Shown piece after piece: positions 1-11,060 of a stretch of DNA of 56,523 bases (positions are counted from its first letter, which is position 1; each line of letters opens with the position of its first letter). The notes under the pieces are model-generated. The model was not told the DNA's origin, ran no database searches, and saw only the letters and a program-made list of their open reading frames with translations. The translations under genes were made by a program, and so were the position numbers. The DNA lies in assembly GCA_030247555.1 (NCBI GenBank), contig JAOTSD010000022.1, forward strand, positions 1 to 56,523. Reading direction: 5' to 3'. Origin of the DNA: Siculibacillus sp. Its GTDB lineage: Bacteria; Pseudomonadota; Alphaproteobacteria; Rhizobiales; Ancalomicrobiaceae.

Positions 1-2
1 GG

Positions 3-995
3 TGGGGCGGCACCGACATCTCCATCCGGCCCGAACAATGCGGCGCGGCGCGCGGCGTCACCACTCTGGTCGACGCCGGATCCGCCGGCGAGGCGAATTT
101 CCACGGGCTTCGCGAACACGTCATGGAGAAGGCGCGCGAGACGATCTACGCCTTCCTCAACATCGGCTCGATCGGCCTCGTCGCCTGCAATCGGGTGAGC
201 GAGCTCATCGACATGCGCTCGGTCGACCTCGACCGCACCATCGCGGTGATCGAGGCCAACCGCGACCGTATCGTCGGTCTCAAGTGCCGGGCGAGCGCGG
301 TGATCACCGGCACCTGGGGGATGGAGGCGCTGAAGCTCGCCAAGAAGATCGCCCGCGTCGTCGACCTGCCGCTGATGGTCCACGTCGGCGAGCCGCCGCC
401 GCTCTACGACGACGTGCTCGGCGTGCTCGACCCCGGCGACATCGTCACCCACTGCTTCAACGGCAAGGTCGGCGGCTCGCTGCTCGAGGACGAGACCCTG
501 TGGCGTCTGGTCGAAGGGGCGGCGGCGCGCGGCATCGTCCTCGACGTCGGCCACGGCGGCGCCTCGTTCTCCTTCGAGGTGGCGGAGGCCGCGATCCGCG
601 CGGGTCTGCTGCCGCACACCATCTCCACCGATCTGCACCAGTGGTCGCTCGACGGGGCGGTCTGGGACCTCGCCACGACGCTCTCCAAGCTCCTCGCCCT
701 CGGCATGCCCTTCGAGGCGGTGGTGAAGGCGGCGACGACCGCGCCGCGTGCCGCCATCCGCAAGCCGGTCGACGGCTTCCTCACTCCCGGCGCGAAGGCC
801 GACCTCACTCTCTTCGACCTCGTCGACGAACGCCTCGACGTGCGCGACTCGAAGGGCCGCCCGGCGCGGCTCGAGCGGCTCTTCGAACCGCGGCGGACGA
901 TCATCGGCGCGACCCTCGTGGAGGCGCATCGCCATCGGCCGCCGGAAGGTCCCAGGGGGCGCGCCGCCTGCCCCAATTGCGGGTGGCTGCAATGA
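3..995 (+). CDS. Amidohydrolase/deacetylase family metallohydrolase (5' end missing)
   Basis: This is the C-terminal 330 residues of a TIM-barrel amidohydrolase; the start lies before the window, and the reading frame is open from base 3. Visible residues 18-29 read [12 protein letters not shown], typical of the dihydroorotase-like 'amidohydrolase/deacetylase' group. Probable metal ligands are Lys94 (in VGLKCRAS, the likely carboxylated lysine), His127 (MVHVGEPPP), His150 (THCFNG), His184 (DVGHGG) and Asp210 (STDLH). Members hydrolyse C-N bonds of cyclic or N-acylated amino compounds, but the substrate cannot be read from sequence. Its stop overlaps the next start (ATGA at 992-995), so it is translationally coupled to the ABC ATPase genes. 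The ATG at 123 is internal, because the family N-terminal motif lies upstream in the same frame. Confidence 0.85.
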   Translation, partial: WGGTDISIRPEQCGAARGVTTLVDAGSAGEANFHGLREHVMEKARETIYAFLNIGSIGLVACNRVSELIDMRSVDLDRTIAVIEANRDRIVGLKCRASAVITGTWGMEALKLAKKIARVVDLPLMVHVGEPPPLYDDVLGVLDPGDIVTHCFNGKVGGSLLEDETLWRLVEGAAARGIVLDVGHGGASFSFEVAEAAIRAGLLPHTISTDLHQWSLDGAVWDLATTLSKLLALGMPFEAVVKAATTAPRAAIRKPVDGFLTPGAKADLTLFDLVDERLDVRDSKGRPARLERLFEPRRTIIGATLVEAHRHRPPEGPRGRAACPNCGWLQ

Positions 996-2041
996 CCGGT
1001 TCCGCCGCCCGCGCCACGTCCGCCGCCCTCGACCTCGCGCCCGAGGTGATCCTCGAGGTCCGCGATCTCAAGACCCACTTCCCCGGCCGGCGCGGCGTCG
1101 CCAGGGCGGTCGACGGGGTGAGCTTCACCCTGCCGCGCGGCCGTACGGTGGCGGTGGTCGGCGAGTCCGGTTCGGGCAAGTCGGTGACCAGTCTGTCGAT
1201 CATGGGCCTGCTCTCGCCTCCCGGTCACGTCGCCGGCGGCTCGATCCTGCATCGCGACCGCCACGGCCGGGTGCGCGACCTGACCCGGATCGGACGCGCC
1301 GAGTTCCGCGGCATCCGCGGCCCGGAGATCGCGATGATCTTCCAGGAGCCGATGACCAGCCTCAACCCTCTCCTCCGGGTCGGCGACCAGATCGGCGAGA
1401 TGATCGCGCTGCACGAGAAGATCTCCCGCGCCGACCTGCGCGCCCGGGTGATCGAACTTCTGCGCCTCGTCGAGATCCCGGCGCCGGAGAGCCGCATCGA
1501 CACCTATCCGCACGAGATGTCCGGCGGTATGCGCCAGCGCGTCATGATCGCCATGGCGCTCGCCTGCCGGCCGGGCCTGCTCATCGCCGACGAGCCGACG
1601 ACGGCGCTCGACGTCACCATCCAGGCGCAGATCCTCGAGTTGATCCGCCGGCTCCAGGCGGAGCTGGGCATGAGCGTCCTGTTCATCACCCACAATCTCG
1701 GTGTCGTCGCCGAGATCGCCCATGAGGTGGTGGTGATGTACGCCGGTCGCGTCGTCGAACAGGGGCCGGTCGAGGCGATCTTCGCCCGGCCGTCGCACCC
1801 CTACACCCGGGCGCTGCTCGCCTCGACCCCCGACGTCGCCCGCGACGTGGCGCCCGACGGTACGCGCCGGCCGCTCGCCGCCATTCCCGGATCGGTGCCG
1901 CCGATCACCCGCCTGCCGCCCGGCTGCGCCTTCGCGCCGCGCTGTGGTCTCGCCGTCGACGCCTGCCGCGAGGTCGATCCGGTGCTCGAGGCGATCGGGC
2001 CGCACCACGTCGTCCGCTGTTCGAGGAGAGACGTCGCATGA
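992..2041 (+). CDS. Peptide/oligopeptide-type ABC transporter ATPase (DppD/OppD-like)
   Basis: This 349-residue protein is the first of a pair of cytoplasmic ATPases that drive import through a peptide-family ABC permease. Walker A is GESGSGKS at residues 57-64, the signature MSGGMRQ lies near 176-182, and Walker B LLIADEP near 196-202. The C-terminal oligopeptide-transporter extension is present, with [10 protein letters not shown] and further cysteines. The ATG at 992 overlaps the amidohydrolase stop. The partner permeases and binding protein are not in the window and presumably precede it. The substrate is unknown; this family also carries nickel, amino-sugar and opine-like cargo, so 'dipeptide' should not be taken literally. 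Confidence 0.93.
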   Translation: MTGSAARATSAALDLAPEVILEVRDLKTHFPGRRGVARAVDGVSFTLPRGRTVAVVGESGSGKSVTSLSIMGLLSPPGHVAGGSILHRDRHGRVRDLTRIGRAEFRGIRGPEIAMIFQEPMTSLNPLLRVGDQIGEMIALHEKISRADLRARVIELLRLVEIPAPESRIDTYPHEMSGGMRQRVMIAMALACRPGLLIADEPTTALDVTIQAQILELIRRLQAELGMSVLFITHNLGVVAEIAHEVVVMYAGRVVEQGPVEAIFARPSHPYTRALLASTPDVARDVAPDGTRRPLAAIPGSVPPITRLPPGCAFAPRCGLAVDACREVDPVLEAIGPHHVVRCSRRDVA

Positions 2042-3027
2042 GCGCCGCGCCGCTGCTCGAGGTCCGGGGCCTCACCAAGCATTTCCACCTCGCCGACGGC
2101 CGGATCGTCCACGCGGTCGAGAACGTCGACCTGACCATCCCGCGCGGCCGCATCGTCGGTCTCGTCGGCGAATCCGGCTCCGGCAAGACCACCGTCGGCC
2201 GGGCGCTCCTGCGCCTGATCGACCCGACCGCCGGAAGCATGATGTTCGACGGAACCGACGTCTTCGCGCTCTCCGACAAGGAGATGCGCAAGTGGCGGCG
2301 GCGGCTGCAGATCATCTTCCAGGATCCCTACTCGAGCCTCGATCCCCGGATGACCGTCCGCGCCATCATCGACGAGGCACTCGACACCTGCGGCCACCCG
2401 AAAGGGCGGGCGCGGCTCGATCGGGTCGCCGAACTGCTCGAACTGGTCGGGCTTTCCGCCGATCACGCCTCGCGCTATCCGCACGAGTTCTCCGGCGGTC
2501 AGCGCCAGCGCATCGGCATCGCCCGGGCGCTCGCCGTCGAGCCCGACTTCATCGTCGCCGACGAGCCGGTCTCCGCCCTCGACGTGTCGGTGCAGGCGCA
2601 GGTGCTGAACCTGATCGAGGATCTTCGCCGCCGCTTCGATCTGACCATGCTCTTCATCTCCCACGATCTCACGGTGGTCGAATACGCCTGCGACGAGATC
2701 GTGGTCCTCTATCTCGGCCGGGTGATGGAGCGCGGCCCCAGCCGCGAGATTCGCGCTGATCCGCGCCATCCCTACACCCGGGCCCTGCTCGCCGCCGCGC
2801 CGCAGCCCGACCCGACGCGCCGCCGTGTCCATCGGCCGCTCGGTGGCGACATCCCCAGTCCGATCTCGCCGCCCTCCGGCTGCGTCTTCCGCACCCGCTG
2901 CCCGCTCGCCGATGCGGCCTGCGCGGCGACCGTTCCCCCGGTGGTCGATCTCGGCGGTGGGCGCACCGCCGCCTGCCTGAAGCTCGACGCCGCCTCCTCC
3001 CTCCCGATCGTGGTGAGACCCGCATGA
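2038..3027 (+). CDS. Peptide/oligopeptide-type ABC transporter ATPase (DppF/OppF-like)
   Basis: This 329-residue protein is the second ATPase of the importer and would pair with the one just upstream. Walker A GESGSGKT lies at about residues 44-51, the Q-loop at [10 protein letters not shown], the signature FSGGQRQ near 151-157, and Walker B FIVADEP near 171-177. The C-terminal oligo/dipeptide transporter domain has [10 protein letters not shown]. Its ATG overlaps the previous stop by four bases (ATGA), and its own stop overlaps the RidA-like start in the same way. The four genes are therefore very likely one mRNA with coupled translation. Confidence 0.93.
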   Translation: MSAAPLLEVRGLTKHFHLADGRIVHAVENVDLTIPRGRIVGLVGESGSGKTTVGRALLRLIDPTAGSMMFDGTDVFALSDKEMRKWRRRLQIIFQDPYSSLDPRMTVRAIIDEALDTCGHPKGRARLDRVAELLELVGLSADHASRYPHEFSGGQRQRIGIARALAVEPDFIVADEPVSALDVSVQAQVLNLIEDLRRRFDLTMLFISHDLTVVEYACDEIVVLYLGRVMERGPSREIRADPRHPYTRALLAAAPQPDPTRRRVHRPLGGDIPSPISPPSGCVFRTRCPLADAACAATVPPVVDLGGGRTAACLKLDAASSLPIVVRPA

Positions 3028-3509
3028 CCATCCACACCCAGGCCACGCCGCTCGACCGTCTCGGTGCCCTCGGCCTGACCCTGCCGCCGCCGCCCGAGCC
3101 GGTCGCCGACTACGTCCCCTATGCCATCCACGGCGACCTGCTCTATCTGTCCGGACAGGGGCCGCGACAGCACGATGGCATCCTGCGGGTCGGCACGGTC
3201 GGCCGCGACGTCGACGTGGCGGCGGCCCGGGCCGACGCCGAACTGACCGGCCTCAACCTCCTCGCCGTGGCGCAGGCCGCCCTCGGCGATCTCGGCCGGG
3301 TGAAGCGCGTCCTCAAGCTCTTCGGCATGGTCAACGCGGTGCCCGATTTCGCCGAGCACCCGAAGGTGATCGACGGTTGCTCGAGCCTGTTCGTCGCGGT
3401 CTTCGGCGAGGCCGGCCGCCATGCTCGTTCCGCCGTCGGCCTCGGGTCTCTGCCCGACGGCATCACCGTCGAGATCGAGGCCATCTTCGCCATCGGCGAC
3501 CGCGCCTGA
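3024..3509 (+). CDS. RidA/YjgF-family protein
   Basis: This 161-residue protein belongs to the Rid superfamily, whose best-known members hydrolyse reactive enamine/imine intermediates made by PLP enzymes. The family C-terminal block [21 protein letters not shown] is visible in overlapping pieces near residues 136-156, including the arginine that binds carboxylates in RidA. The chain is longer than canonical 128-residue RidA and resembles the 150-residue Rid subgroup. It lies between ABC ATPase genes and a SelA-like PLP enzyme, which suggests it processes an imine from that enzyme. This role is inferred from chemistry and context only. Confidence 0.88.
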   Translation: MTIHTQATPLDRLGALGLTLPPPPEPVADYVPYAIHGDLLYLSGQGPRQHDGILRVGTVGRDVDVAAARADAELTGLNLLAVAQAALGDLGRVKRVLKLFGMVNAVPDFAEHPKVIDGCSSLFVAVFGEAGRHARSAVGLGSLPDGITVEIEAIFAIGDRA

Positions 3510-3520
3510 GGAGACACCGG

Positions 3521-4720
3521 ATGTCCAACCACGACCCCCGCCCGCGCCTCGGCCTGCGTCCGGTGATCAACGCCTCCGGCACCATGACCGCGCTCGGCGC
3601 TTCGATCGTCGTCCCCGAGGCGATCACGGCGATGACCGAACTCCTTCCGCAGTTCGTCGAGATGGGCGATCTGCACCGGCTGGCGAGCCGGGCGATCTCG
3701 GCGGCGACCGGCGCCGAGGCCGGCTTCGTCACCGCCTCCGCCGCCGCCGGCATCACCCTCGCCATCGCCGCGACCATGACCGGCGCCGATCTCGCGGCGA
3801 TCGAGCGACTGCCCGACACCACGGGCCCGAAGGACGAGGTGGTGGTGCTCGCCGGTCATCTCGTCGACTACGGCGCGCCGCTCGACCAGTCGGTCCGGCT
3901 CGCCGGGGCGAAGCCCGTGGTCGTCGGCCAAGCGACCTCGTCGCACGCCTGGCAACTCGCCGGCGCCATCACCGAGCGCACCGCCGCCGCGCTCTACGTC
4001 GCCTCCCACCACGTCGCCCATTACGGCATGATCCCCTTCGAGACCTTCGTCGCCGTGGCGCATGCCGAGGGCGTGCCGGTGATCGTCGACGCGGCATCGG
4101 AATACGACATGACCGGCTTTCTCGCCGGCGGGGCCGACATCGCCATCTATTCGGCCCACAAGTTCCTCGGCGGGCCGACCGCCGGCCTCGTCGCCGGTCG
4201 CAAGGATCTGGTCCGGGCGACCTTCCTGCAGAACCGCGGCATCGGGCGCGGCATGAAGACCGGCAAGGAGAGCATCCTCGGCGCCGTCGCCGCGCTCGAG
4301 GCCTGGGTTCGGCGCGACCACGCCGCCGTCCGCCGCCGCGAGTGCGCCGCTCTCGAGCATTGGGTCGGGCTGCTCGTCGCCCGTCCCGGCGTCCGTGCCG
4401 AGATCGAGGCCGATCCGACCGGCAATCCCCTCGATCGCCTGAAGGTGCGGATCGACCCGGCCGCGGCGCGCATCACCGCTTGGGATCTCGCCGATGCGCT
4501 CGCCGCCGGATCGCCGCCGGTGATCGTGCGCGATCACGAGGTCGAACTCGGCTTCTTCTTCCTCGATCCTTGCAATCTGCACGAAGACGAGGAATTCGTG
4601 GTCGGGCGCCGCCTGATCGAGGAACTCGACCGGGCGGCCGCCGCTCCCACCCCGATCGCCACGTCCTTCGCGGCGCGGCGGTTGAAGGCCGAGGCGAAGA
4701 TCCTCGCCTGGCCGGACTGA
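3521..4720 (+). CDS. SelA-like PLP-dependent enzyme (putative ammonia-lyase/aminotransferase fold type I)
   Basis: This 399-residue protein has the L-seryl-tRNA(Sec) selenium transferase/D-glucosaminate-6-phosphate ammonia-lyase type fold. It opens with [17 protein letters not shown], typical of the family. Asp190 in VIVDAASE should pair with the PLP ring nitrogen, and Lys214 in SAHKFLGG should form the Schiff base. No selenocysteine genes are nearby, and the protein is shorter than true SelA (about 460 residues), so a catabolic elimination or amine-lyase role is more likely. The ATG at 3521 follows GAGGAGACACCGG, 11 bp after the RidA-like stop; the longer open frame upstream overlaps that gene and is not used. 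Confidence 0.85.
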   Translation: MSNHDPRPRLGLRPVINASGTMTALGASIVVPEAITAMTELLPQFVEMGDLHRLASRAISAATGAEAGFVTASAAAGITLAIAATMTGADLAAIERLPDTTGPKDEVVVLAGHLVDYGAPLDQSVRLAGAKPVVVGQATSSHAWQLAGAITERTAAALYVASHHVAHYGMIPFETFVAVAHAEGVPVIVDAASEYDMTGFLAGGADIAIYSAHKFLGGPTAGLVAGRKDLVRATFLQNRGIGRGMKTGKESILGAVAALEAWVRRDHAAVRRRECAALEHWVGLLVARPGVRAEIEADPTGNPLDRLKVRIDPAAARITAWDLADALAAGSPPVIVRDHEVELGFFFLDPCNLHEDEEFVVGRRLIEELDRAAAAPTPIATSFAARRLKAEAKILAWPD

Positions 4721-4760
4721 ACGATGGGAGCGCGGGCGAGCGAGGCGAGGGACGACGACG

Positions 4761-5564
4761 GTGAGTGACGAGGAGACCATCGAGGCGACGGCCGGGGGGC
4801 GAAAGCGTGCGTCGCGAGTGAGTGCACTCGATCGCATGCTGCAGATCCTCGATCACCTGCAGGAGACCGGCCAGCCGGCCACCTCCTACGAACTCGCCAA
4901 GGCGGTGGGGGCGCCGCTCTCCACCGTCTACGTCACCGTCGACGACATGGTGTCGAAGCGCCTCCTCGATCGAACCGCTTCCGGCGCCGTCTGGCTCGGG
5001 CCGCGGCTCTACCACTACGGCCTCTCCTACGCCCGCAACCTCGATTTTCTCACCGTCGCCACCCACGAGATGAACGAACTCTCCCACGCGGTCGGTGAGA
5101 CGGTGCAGGTCTGCGGCCGCGACGGCGATCACATGGTGGTGCTCGCCATGGCGGAGGGGGTCGGCCATTTTCAGGTGACGTCACGGGTCGGCACCCGGGT
5201 GCCGCTCAACTGGACCGCCTCCGGTCGACTGCTGGTCGGTCACCTCGACGAGGCCGAACGCCTCGAGATCTTCCGCCGCTCGGCGACGCCGTCGCCGACC
5301 GGACGCGCCGAGACCGATCCGGTGGTGCTGGCGACCACCTCGCCCCGGACGCTCGACGCCTGCCTGTCGATCCAACAGGGCGAGAGCGACTATTCCGTCG
5401 CCTGCATCGCCGCGCCGATCCGCGATCGTGACGGCGCCTGCGTCGCGACGATCTCGATCGTCGTGCCCGAGTTCAAGGTCGATCAGACCGACCCGGATCT
5501 GATCGCGGCGGTGAAGGCCGCGGCGACGCGCATCGAAGATCGGCTCGGCCGCCAGACGAGCTGA
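4761..5564 (+). CDS. IclR-family transcriptional regulator
   Basis: This 267-residue regulator has an N-terminal winged helix-turn-helix at about residues 20-80 (ALDRMLQILDHLQETG, then LSTVYVTVDDMV) and a C-terminal IclR effector domain. It follows the PLP-enzyme gene by 40 bp on the same strand, so it is probably the local regulator of the uptake/catabolic operon. IclR proteins usually bind a small-molecule pathway intermediate. The start is GTG at 4761; an in-frame ATG appears only well inside the helix-turn-helix. The target site would lie before the operon, outside the window. Confidence 0.9.
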   Translation: MSDEETIEATAGGRKRASRVSALDRMLQILDHLQETGQPATSYELAKAVGAPLSTVYVTVDDMVSKRLLDRTASGAVWLGPRLYHYGLSYARNLDFLTVATHEMNELSHAVGETVQVCGRDGDHMVVLAMAEGVGHFQVTSRVGTRVPLNWTASGRLLVGHLDEAERLEIFRRSATPSPTGRAETDPVVLATTSPRTLDACLSIQQGESDYSVACIAAPIRDRDGACVATISIVVPEFKVDQTDPDLIAAVKAAATRIEDRLGRQTS

Positions 5565-5591
5565 GCGCGCGCCGCGCACTCTCACTTCCTC

Positions 5592-5607
5592 GCGGCCGAT
5601 CGGCCGC
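5592..5607. repeat. Perfect 16 bp palindrome between convergent genes
   Basis: GCGGCCGATCGGCCGC is a perfect palindrome in the 59 bp gap between the convergent IclR-type regulator and glycosidase genes. It may fold in both transcripts as part of a bidirectional terminator, but there is no T-tract on either side. Confidence 0.4.
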
Positions 5608-5623
5608 CCGGCCCTCGATCCGT

Positions 5624-7501
5624 TCACGTGGTCGGCTTCGGCGCGGCGAAGACGTCGCAGATCGCCGCTGCGACGTAGCCCGCGGCGGTGGCGAAAGCGC
5701 GGCCGTCGCGGTCCATGCGACCGGTCATCGGATCGAGCCCCTCGGTGACGATGCCGCCGTCCCACGTCGTGGCCATCAGGATCCGCAGCGCCTCGTCGCG
5801 GAAGCGCGCCAGCCGCAGATGGTCGGCCAGCACCCACGCGGTGGTGAAGGGCAGCCGATAGGAACCCGGCAGACCGAAGGGCGCGCCGTGATTGCCGTGG
5901 ACATGGGCCGCCGAGCGCAGCCGGTCGGCGGTCGCGACGAACACCGGGTCGTCCTCGGCGACGAAGCCGAGTGCCGGCAGGCGGAAGAGCGAGCCGGGCG
6001 GGATGTCCTCGATCAGGTGATCCTCGGCGCCGTCCCAGCCGGCCGCGAAGATCCGCCGCCCGTCGCACTCGACCACCAGATGGCGCAGGATCGCGTCCCT
6101 CGTCCGCTCCGCCGCCGCCTCGAACCGCGCCGCCGCATCCTCGCGCCCGAGCGTGCGCGAGAGGAAGCCGAGCTCGCCGAGCGCCTTCCAAGCGAGGACG
6201 TTGGCGCAGGTGAGGAAGGGGTGGCGGCGGTATTCGTCCTGGGCGTCCTGCCAAGAGATGAAGAGACCGATCGTCGCGTCGCCCGCGCCGGTCAGCGTCG
6301 CCGCGAGGTGATCGACCGCGGCCGCCCGCGCCGCGACGAAGGCGTGGTCGCCGGTCGTCCGGACGTAGTCGGCGAGCGCCAGGATCGGTGCGGCCGCGCC
6401 GTCGAGCTGGAACCCGTCCTCCAGCACCACCCCGTCGATGAAGCGGCTGTGGACGCCGGTGTTGCGCAACTGCGGCCCGAGCGCGTGGCCGAGCGCCTCG
6501 CGCGCCGCCGCCGGATCGAAGCGCAGCAGGCCCGGGAAGCTCCAGATCATCGCGTCGCGGTCCCAATAGGCGGCGGAGACGTAGTAGCGCGGGCTGCGCG
6601 AGGTGACCCCGACCGTCTCCTCGCCGTCGATCGTCCTTCCCCAGGCGAAGAAGCGGGTGAACATCGCGTTGCGGTTCATCAGGAGGTCGAGGTCGTCCCG
6701 CCCGGTCGAGCGTGTCCACGCGGTCAATCGCGCCGCGGTCTCGGCGATCACCCGCTGGGCGCCGTGGCGGTCGAGACGCTCGTGCAGCGCTTTGCCGTTG
6801 TGCGGGGCGCTCATCTCCTCGAGGCCGGCGGAGAGGATGATGTCGGCCTCGGCCGCTTCGCCCGGCGCGAGATCCCGGGTGTCGCCGCGCAGGATCGCGG
6901 TCGGGGTCTGCGCCGTGCCGCCGAGTTCGGCCTCCATGTCGTCGTGGACGATCGACCAGGCGAAACGGGTGTCGTCGGTGCGATAGGCGAAGGTTGTGGC
7001 GTCGACCACCCACAGGCCGGGCGCGACGGACCGCGTACCGGTCAATTCGGCCGGCTGATAGGTGATGCGCTCGAGCCGTCCCCAGGCGGCTTCCGCCCCG
7101 AGGCGGATGCGGACGGGGGCCGACCGCCGGTTGACCGTTCTCACGTGGACGAAGGCGGCGCGTACCCCGAGGGGAGCGCAGTGGGTGAGTTCGATCTCGA
7201 TGCCGTCGATCCGCGTCCGCGCCACCGGGATCCAGTGGGCGAGCACCGACCACTCGAGGCCGGCGATCTCGATCGGCCGATCGTCGACGTGGATCGTCGG
7301 CCGCAACAACGGCCGGCCGTCGGGCCCGCTCACCTGCAACAGCCCGCGATGGGCGAGGGAGAGGACGTTGAAACTCGTCACCGCACCGTCGACGGCGCGG
7401 ATGTCGGGCAGCGACAGCCACTCGTTGCCGGTCGGCACGACGTCCTCGGCGGCGAGGGCGAGCGGCGAGCGGGCGAACGGTCCGAATTCGGTGGTGGTCA
7501 T
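5624..7501 (-). CDS. Six-hairpin glycosidase-like protein (glycogen-debranching/GH15-GH63-like)
   Basis: This 625-residue protein has a beta-rich N-terminal half (about 1-260) and a helical (alpha/alpha)6-barrel second half, the layout of six-hairpin glycosidases. The motif YWDRDAMIW near residues 312-320 matches the substrate-pocket WDRD block of debranching-enzyme and glucoamylase relatives. A second block, GWDGAEDHLIED, may hold another acidic residue. There is no signal peptide, so it is predicted to be cytoplasmic. The start at 7501 gives MTTTEFGPFARSP and is preceded by AGAGGG about 9 nt upstream; an in-frame extension to 7678 is low-complexity Arg/Pro and is rejected. No transporter or other sugar gene is adjacent, so the substrate is unknown. 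Confidence 0.75.
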   Translation of the reverse strand: MTTTEFGPFARSPLALAAEDVVPTGNEWLSLPDIRAVDGAVTSFNVLSLAHRGLLQVSGPDGRPLLRPTIHVDDRPIEIAGLEWSVLAHWIPVARTRIDGIEIELTHCAPLGVRAAFVHVRTVNRRSAPVRIRLGAEAAWGRLERITYQPAELTGTRSVAPGLWVVDATTFAYRTDDTRFAWSIVHDDMEAELGGTAQTPTAILRGDTRDLAPGEAAEADIILSAGLEEMSAPHNGKALHERLDRHGAQRVIAETAARLTAWTRSTGRDDLDLLMNRNAMFTRFFAWGRTIDGEETVGVTSRSPRYYVSAAYWDRDAMIWSFPGLLRFDPAAAREALGHALGPQLRNTGVHSRFIDGVVLEDGFQLDGAAAPILALADYVRTTGDHAFVAARAAAVDHLAATLTGAGDATIGLFISWQDAQDEYRRHPFLTCANVLAWKALGELGFLSRTLGREDAAARFEAAAERTRDAILRHLVVECDGRRIFAAGWDGAEDHLIEDIPPGSLFRLPALGFVAEDDPVFVATADRLRSAAHVHGNHGAPFGLPGSYRLPFTTAWVLADHLRLARFRDEALRILMATTWDGGIVTEGLDPMTGRMDRDGRAFATAAGYVAAAICDVFAAPKPTT

Positions 7502-7649
7502 CGGGCGGAACCCTCTGCGGGACGGACGTGGGTCGCGATCGCGGCGGATCGGGGCCGCTCGCCCGCCACCCCACGGGAGAAGCTTCCGATCCGGGCGTCG
7601 TCGCACCGGCGTCGGCGCGATTCGGGCGAAGGACTCACCCGACACGGTA

Positions 7650-7663
7650 GGGGTAATCACCCC
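7650..7663. promoter_or_regulatory. Short dyad upstream of the glycosidase gene
   Basis: GGGGT-AATC-ACCCC lies in the gap between the oxyR end and the glycosidase start, about 150 bp upstream of that start. It could be an operator for the glycosidase gene. No matching regulator is evident. Confidence 0.25.
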
Positions 7664-7709
7664 GCGGTCGGTCGACAATGGGCATCACGAGGGGTGAAGG
7701 ACGTGGGCC

Positions 7710-8627
7710 TCACCCGCCCGACGGCGGGCCGCCCCGTCGTTCGGTGCCGACCTCGCGGACGACATCGGCGATCATGGTGAGCCGGTCGGCCAGGGGATTG
7801 CTCCGCCGCCAGACCATGCCGACGGTCCGCATCGGTGGCGGGGAGGGCAGGCGGGCGATCGAAACCTCGGCCGAGCGCGACTCGATCGCCACCGCCATCT
7901 CCGGAATGAGCGTGACGCCGAGCCCGGCGCCGACCATCTGCACCAGGGTGGAGAGCGAGCTTCCTTCCATCGTGTCGCGCGCCCGCGCCGAGGGGATCCG
8001 GCAATAGGCGATCGCCTGGTCGCGGAAACAGTGCCCCTCCTCGAGCAACAGCAGGCGCATGGCGCGCAGCGCGTCCGGATCGGGGGCCGGCGCCCCGGCC
8101 TCCCCGAGTGGACGCACCAGCACGAATTCTTCGTCGAACAGCGCATGTTCGACCAGCGACGGTTCGGAGACCGGCAGCGCCAACACCGCCACGTCGAGAC
8201 GACCGCCGACGAGATCCTCGATCAACGTCTTCGTCACCGCCTCGCGCGGCCTCAGGTCCATGCGCGGGAAGCGCTCGGCCAACGTCTTGACCACCGACGA
8301 CAGGAGATAGGGAGCGATGGTCGGGATGACCCCGAGGCGGAAGTGGCCGACGAAGGGGTCGCGCGACGAACGCGCCATCTCGCCGAGTTCCTCGACCGCC
8401 CGCAGCACGTCGCGCGCCCGGATCGCCACCGCCCCCCCGAAGGTCGTCAGCCGGATCTGCCGGGCACCGCGCTCGACCAGCGGTGCGCCGAGGATCTCCT
8501 CGAACTCCTTCACCTGCAGCGACAACGCCGGCTGCGAGATGGCGCAGGCGTCGGCGGCACGGCCGAAATGGCCGTGGAGGGCGAGCGCCTCGAAATAGCG
8601 CAGGTGTTTCATGGAGATCTCGGTCAT
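7710..8627 (-). CDS. oxyR: OxyR-type LysR regulator of the peroxide response
   Basis: This 305-residue LysR protein has an N-terminal helix-turn-helix (HLRYFEALALHGHFGRAADA..ISQPALSLQ, in parts) and a substrate-binding-like C-terminal domain. The block GHCFRDQAIAYC places Cys200 and Cys209 nine residues apart, matching the Cys199/Cys208 disulfide pair of E. coli OxyR. It diverges from katG, the classic OxyR target, so it most likely activates katG when oxidised. ATG 8627 (MTEISMKHLRYF) is preferred over TTG at 8633; ATG 8612 is a possible shorter start. Confidence 0.93.
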   Translation of the reverse strand: MTEISMKHLRYFEALALHGHFGRAADACAISQPALSLQVKEFEEILGAPLVERGARQIRLTTFGGAVAIRARDVLRAVEELGEMARSSRDPFVGHFRLGVIPTIAPYLLSSVVKTLAERFPRMDLRPREAVTKTLIEDLVGGRLDVAVLALPVSEPSLVEHALFDEEFVLVRPLGEAGAPAPDPDALRAMRLLLLEEGHCFRDQAIAYCRIPSARARDTMEGSSLSTLVQMVGAGLGVTLIPEMAVAIESRSAEVSIARLPSPPPMRTVGMVWRRSNPLADRLTMIADVVREVGTERRGGPPSGG

Positions 8628-8633
8628 CAGCAA

Positions 8634-8690
8634 AACTTATCACGATGATTTGAAAATGCAAATTTCATTTATGGAAGGTCGGTGTTACCC
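8634..8690. promoter_or_regulatory. AT-rich oxyR-katG divergent operator region
   Basis: The oxyR-katG gap contains a short AT-rich island in a GC-rich genome. Two dyads are visible: ATCA-CGA-TGAT at 8639-8649, and TGAAA/TTTCA arms around ATGCAAA at 8651-8667. An overlapping AAATG/CATTT pair is also present. LysR-type regulators bind such AT-rich dyads between divergent genes, so this is a likely OxyR site controlling both promoters. The match to the E. coli ATAG-N7-CTAT pattern is poor. Confidence 0.5.
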
Positions 8691-8694
8691 CTGA

Positions 8695-10971
<2,277 letters not shown>

Positions 10972-10984
10972 GGCCGCACCGACG

Positions 10985-11024
10985 AGAAAACGCCCCCCGG
11001 CCGAGAGGTCGGGGGGCGTTCGGT
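10985..11024. terminator. Terminator between convergent katG and terC
   Basis: A strong hairpin has arms AACGCCCCCC (10989-10998) and GGGGGGCGTT (11011-11020). On the minus strand the stem is followed by TTTTCTC, a good intrinsic terminator for the dapB-gpmA-terC transcript. On the plus strand there is no T-run, so for katG it acts less clearly. Confidence 0.75.
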
Positions 11025-11060
11025 GGCTCCGGGGTGGGAGGTGCGGCCCGCGGCGCCTCG

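Noticed and set aside
1-2041. One 679-residue protein spanning both the amidohydrolase end and the first ABC ATPase
   Set aside because: The first 330 codons in that frame are Arg-rich shadow sequence. The ATPase begins at the ATG at 992.
3521-4720. Selenocysteine incorporation system
   Set aside because: No selB, selD or tRNA-Sec is present, and the surrounding genes are catabolic.
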